A stretch of 64,000 bases of DNA from Allodiplogaster sudhausi (lineage: Eukaryota > Nematoda > Chromadorea > Rhabditida > Diplogasteridae): positions 2,912,001 through 2,976,000 of the forward strand of contig CALZFC010000356.1 in NCBI GenBank assembly GCA_945643635.1, written 5' to 3'. The translations under genes were made by a program, and so were the position numbers. Each line of letters begins with the position of its first letter. Position 1 is the first letter of the stretch. Positions 58,886 through 64,000 of the stretch are shown here, in pieces. Under the pieces are notes generated by a model that was not told the DNA's origin, ran no database searches, and saw only the letters and a list, made by a program, of their open reading frames with translations.

Positions 58886-61448
58886 TAATAGTCCTTTGAT
58901 TTTGTCCGCAACCGACCAGCTGATTGGATAGGCAATACATTCTCGACGCTTCCCCTTCCTTTTTTGCACACTTGCTCGAGAGCAGGAGTGCAGAGATCTT
59001 CTTATCTTATCACGAATTGTTGATATCATGTCGAAGAGAACCCGCTAATTAACCGAGCTTGCGACATTTTCCCGCTAAAAGCTTATGACAACGTTAAAGT
59101 TTTCTTGAATTTTAAAGCCAGTTGTCTTGAAATTATTTAGTAATTTTGCTGATATATTTATTTACATCGATTGAGATATGACTACTTGTTGAAAGTATGT
59201 CATGGAATGAGGACGAAGAAGAGTAAAATATGTAAGGCAGAAGAGCTAGGGAGCAAATGGAAAATTTGTTCAGTAGACACACCGTTGAATTGTGGACTAA
59301 CTACGGAAGGCTTGAAGATCACGCGGAACGAAGAAAGAGAAAGAGCTAAAGGAGAGAGACAGAGCGAAATAAAAAGGAGAGAGAGAAAGAGAAAGAAAGA
59401 GAGAGAGAGATAGAGATAGAGGGAGAGAGAGATGAGAAGAGCTCTCAGATAGTCGGCGAGGCGAGAAGATGTTCAAACAGTGCAAATCCAGTAAAAAATA
59501 TTTTTCTATTTTCTCGCCGCCCGTTGCCTAACAATAGCAGACATAAAGAGTACGTGCGATTTTTCACAATGAAAGAAAAGTATCTACATATGTAGTATGT
59601 AATCCTTTTGAGAAGGTAATTTTTTTTATACAGAGCAATATTTAATATGGAAAATGTACATAATATTAATGCCTTGTTTAGTTTCCAAAATATCCGTGTG
59701 CTCATCGAAAAAATGTTTGATTCTCTCCCATTTCTCTCATCCTCGGTCCCCTCTAACAATAAGCTCTTCTTCTTCTTCTTCTTCCTCCTCTTTTCAGCAG
59801 TGATTCAAAGCACTCGGCGTCATGTGAACGTGGCAGGCGAAGAATGCTCTCGATACAATCACATGCCAGCGAGCGAGAAGAGACGCAGACAGGCAAAGAC
59901 GAGAATGTCGGAGATGAGAGAGTGAGAGAGGAAAGGAGAGCGAAAGAAAGAGAGAGAGGAAGGGAGAGAGAAAGAGAATTCCACCATATGTATAGGATCA
60001 GCAGCCGATTTTCCGGGGCAAAAGCTCGTGAGCCTAACGCGTTGGTGAGTGGGCATGTAGATGGGCAGGTGTAAGAGATGAGAGAACAGAATGGAAAGAA
60101 GAGAGACAGGGAAGAGAGAAAGGAAGAGAGACCGAGAGAGAGAGAGAGAGAGAGAGAGTGAGAGAAAGAGAGACAATGAGAAGGCTGAATCCTTGTGTAC
60201 AGAGCTACTGAACGCTATCATCACATCATTCCTCTCTGCTCTCTCTCTCTCTTCTTCATGTTCGTTTTGAAGCGTTCATTAGAGAAAGAGGAGGCTTGCT
60301 CGACCCGTGGATCATTAAGCGAGGGTGGGAGAGGGTTCAGCAGGAATTTAGAGAAAGAAAGAGAGAAAGAGAGGGAGAGAGAGTGAGAGAGAGAGAGCAA
60401 GAGCGAAACAGAAACAAAGAGAAAGAGAATGAAAGAAAGTGAGTGTGATCGGAAGACAAAGGACGCCCACATCCCTCTAGGACGCGAACGATCTTTCCCG
60501 GACGTTGTGTTGTAAAAACATCCGCAACGTTCGCAACTGTTCCAATTTTTCAGCTTGTCTTTTCTCTCACTCTATCTTACTCTCTGTTTCTCTCTCTCTC
60601 TCTCCCTCTTCTTGAATCTCTTCTCCTGATTCATATCCTTTAGGCAAGGAGTAGCGAGAACAATAGAGCAGATTCAAACAGAGTTCACAACCCCTAGACG
60701 GGTCGTTACACTGTTGACTGTTGTCCTCCTTGCATCATCCTTCGTTGAATCTCTCTCTCTCCCTCTCTCTCACTCTCTCTCTGTTTTTTTTCTTTCTCTC
60801 TCTCTCTTTCTCTCTCTCTCCCCTATTCCCCCCTCTCTATTTCTCATAGCTGCTTTCAGCTCTTTTTTCGCCGTTCTTCCCTTCCTGCAGGCCATCCTTC
60901 TCTTCTTTTCCATTCCTTGCAGCGTACAACTGCAAGTGCACACACTTAAGCACGAACGGACGGACTGCAATTTCACGATTATCGAAGAGAGAGAGAGAAT
61001 CACAGCCAAATTGACCTCCATTTTCTGCAGTATTCAACGTTTTTGATTTCGATCAATATCGTTCAACGTGCACCAACAATAACAGGCAATAAAAAGAACA
61101 ATCCACAATAGAACAATAAAGCATTTAAATCTAATATAAGACATCCGACAGCGTTCAAGTCATCCAACTCTCTGCTCTCTTAAATGTCCCTGACTACATA
61201 TTCTTGACGCGTGGTAAAAAGTTCGTTTCTCTTGTAGAATTTTTGTTCTAATAAAAGGTCTATACACGAGAATGGTTCCATCTTAAACACCCTCAAATTC
61301 GATTATGATGCATAATTAAACTCTTTCTAGTTGAGACGTGCAAGTTTGACTCCTTTGGAAACAGCCCTTTCAGTCATTCTCCATTACCGCTAAAGTTTCA
61401 CTCTTTTTCTTCCTGTTGTCTCTCTTCTCTCGCTTGTACCTCCCTCTC

Positions 61449-61488
<40 letters not shown>

Positions 61489-61865
61489 CACTCTCCCTCT
61501 CCCTTCTCTTCCTTGCCTTCTCACCCACAATATCTCTTTTTTCATTACCGAACGCTGCAAATGACCGAGGGGACAAACGTGACAAGCAGGCTGTGCACTT
61601 TTTTTGCAAAAGAAGCGCCATTTCCCTTACTCTCTCTTTATCTCTTCCCTCCAACTAATTCTCTCTCTTTCTCTCTCTTTCTCTCTCTCATTCTCTCCTT
61701 CTCTCTCTCTCTCTCTCTCTCTTTCACGTCCCTTCTCTCTTTCGTTCTCTGTCCAAACTCGTGGTCGTCGCTTCTACTTCCGTGACTTTAATCACGCGGA
61801 AAGCGCCGCACGCTGGGCAATGTGCAGAATTGGTGTCAGCGACTGTAATAGATGGAATAAAAGAG

Positions 61866-61909
<44 letters not shown>

Positions 61910-62703
61910 ATAGGGAGAGGGAATGAGAGAGAGATGGAAAGAGAGAAGCAGAAATAGAGAGAGAGAGAACCGAGAGAAGAAAAGGGAGAGAGGGAAAAAG
62001 AGATAGATGGAGAGAGACGGAGAGAGTGATTCAGCCTGGAACAAACAAAATATGTAGTAAAAATATTAACAGGGTAAGAGTACGAACATTCAGTTAATTA
62101 ATAATTACTGACGGTAATTTTAAAATAAATTCGGTATAGTGAATAAACATGTTTGCTATGCCGAATAGAAAACTAGGGATTAGCTCTGAAATTTAATGAT
62201 TTCGTTGTTGCAAGCAGAACCTTCAAAACTAAATATGTATGTATACAGGATCTTTGCTTTTTTTTCCTTTTCAAACTAAATATATATATTAATGGATGAG
62301 AAAATTTTAAAACCAAACATTTTGCTAGTAAGAGGGAGGGTTTACAAACGGGAGAGATCATTAGTTTAGTTGATCAAAAAACTCGCATGGTGTCAGATGA
62401 TCTCCACCGGCAGCCTTCTGCATTCGCATTCATTGTTACAGCGTAAACAGTCCTCCGTGTTTCGTATGCTTCTTTCTCTCCCTTTCTCACTGTTTCTTCC
62501 TTTTCTTTAAACTCTCATTATCTCTGTGGCTGCAAGAGAGAGAGAGAGTGAGAGAGAGGGGGGGAGAGAGTGAGAGAGAGAGGGGGAGAGATGGTTGTGG
62601 CCAGAAAGCGAACTTTGCTCCTTCCTCGCTTGCACTCCGCAGCGCGCAATCTGGCATCCTCTTCAAGATGATATTTTCTCTAGACTTCTGAAACTCAATC
62701 TTT

Positions 62704-62753
<50 letters not shown>

Positions 62754-62785
62754 GTCTCTCTGTCTCTCTCTGTCGCTCTGTCTGC

Positions 62786-62816
<31 letters not shown>

Positions 62817-64000
62817 TCTATCTCTCTCTGATCTGAACCCATTCTCATATTCCTTTCACACCATTCAGTTACTGCATTGTGTTGTAGAGGCAGCGTCCGA
62901 TCAAGTGGCTTGAGCTGAGGGAGAGAAAACAGAAAAGGAGACTAACAAGGAAAAGCACAAATAAGCAAACAAACATGGCAGACACACACACAAAACGGAT
63001 TTAAACCGTTTTTGATTTTTGCCACCTGATTTCTTGACTGCTCTTCTCGACTTGTATGTAGCTTCTGAAGTCATTTTGACAAACATTAAAGATGGAGAGT
63101 GGTCGTCCTACCTAAAACTCTAGAATGATGAGTCATTAAATGCATAAGATGAAGAAATAAGAGAACGCCGGCGTTCCTCCTAGCCGTTTGTCTTTTCTTT
63201 TTCCAAGCTCATCGCTCACAGATGCTCCCAGATGCGAAGACGTCAATGTGAAATGGGAATTTCAGTCAAGCGGCATCGGTGAGGAAATGGGAGAGAATGA
63301 GCATCTTCTCTCTATCTCTCTCTATCTCTCTTTCTCTCTTTATCTCTCTTTCTCTCTTTCTGGCCTGTCTCTTTCTCTCTTTCTCTCATATCTCTCGCCA
63401 CCCTTCCCTCTCCCAAGCTCCATCGTTCTCTCACAATTTCCAAGCGACCTCACTCATTTCTCCTCAACACAATTTCATCGACTCTTTTGCCTGGAAGTTT
63501 GGTCGTCAAAAAGAATAGACTGCCAAAAAGTAAGCAGAGACCGTCTGCATTTCTCTCAAGCATCGAAGCCGCAATATTTTAAGACGAATTATCGATAGAC
63601 CGTTTTTGCTATTAATAAATAAAAAATCATAGCTCTCTTTTGCCCTTCAGTATAATCCGAACAGGATGAGCTTACGGAATAGACAGTGAAAGAGAGAAAG
63701 AGAGAGAAACAGAGAGAAAGAGAGAAGAGAGAGCTAGAGACAGAGAGAAAGAAAGCTAGTGGGAGAGAGAGCAGAAGAAACAAGCAATAGATGATGACTC
63801 TCTGAGTCAGAAAATGAAAATGGTATGTGACTAGTGTATAATTCCGTTTGTTTTTTTTTTTGGTTTTTTGCCATAGGCGGGAAAGGGCTAGTTTTGCACG
63901 TTTGAAATTCTTCTCTTCTCTTATCCATTACGTCATCTACACACATTCTCGCTTTTGACAAATTTCTCGGTCGTTACTACTCAATGTTTCCTGTAAATTC
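55934..64000. other. microsatellite-rich DNA, no supported gene
   Basis: (CT)n or (GA)n tracts occur at about 56595-56620, 57575-57640, 58300-58460, 58848-58880, 59370-59430, 60130-60175, 60350-60425, 61455-61490, 61660-61725, 61868-61910, 62530-62590, 62706-62830, 63300-63390 and 63690-63770. Open frames that cross them encode Ser/Leu or Glu/Arg runs. Between tracts I found no exon set with matching splice phases or a family motif; unrecognised exons of fast-evolving genes cannot be excluded. Confidence 0.5.

Overview
This is a stretch of animal nuclear genome, most likely from a nematode. There are no operons of bacterial type. Every gene is split by GT-AG introns, some only 50-100 bases long. 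The gene content fits nematodes: two tandem astacin (NAS-type) metalloproteases, one with two ShK domains and one with EGF and CUB domains; a sigma-class glutathione S-transferase of nematode type; a pair of paralogous seven-helix receptor-like genes; and a DEG/ENaC channel relic. The species cannot be named from the sequence. Noncoding DNA is very rich in (CT)n/(GA)n tracts and carries many small foldback transposons.

Layout. 1-2860: intergenic DNA with a hAT-type MITE. 2861-6600 (+): a five-exon single-pass membrane protein with a cytoplasmic PPxY motif; its first intron holds a Tc1/mariner-type MITE. 7487-12018 (-): a secreted astacin with propeptide, EGF and CUB domains (15 exons, 555 aa). 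12838-15657 (-): a secreted astacin with two ShK domains (9 exons, 360 aa). About 15.7-24.3 kb: microsatellite-rich DNA with no supported gene, plus a degenerate tRNA-like sequence and a dispersed GC-rich repeat. 24328-25989 (+): a small two-helix membrane protein. 27772-32164 (+): receptor-like gene 1, possibly decaying. 33469-34714 (+): a 164-aa orphan. 34995-37672: a near-perfect 2.7 kb palindrome. 37.8-39.2 kb (-): DEG/ENaC channel pieces. 40736-46304 (+): receptor-like gene 2 (295 aa), whose last intron contains a Mutator-like (MULE) element with a nearly complete transposase gene. 47373-52998 (-): a 19-exon gene for an unrecognised 823-aa helical protein, with a TATA box upstream. 54224-55933 (-): the glutathione S-transferase, with a TTAA-flanked MITE in an intron. 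56-64 kb: microsatellite-rich DNA with no supported gene.

Gene models were built by hand from open frames, splice sites, codon phase and family motifs. For the astacins, GST, receptor 2, the 823-aa gene and the orphan, exon phases add up to an uninterrupted frame, which is the main support. The most interesting points are: the same intron of the two receptor paralogs was invaded independently by different DNA transposons; a long palindrome built from diverged ~341-base units lies between them; and there are several odd splice sites (a GC donor, an AT donor, and acceptors inside purine repeats).
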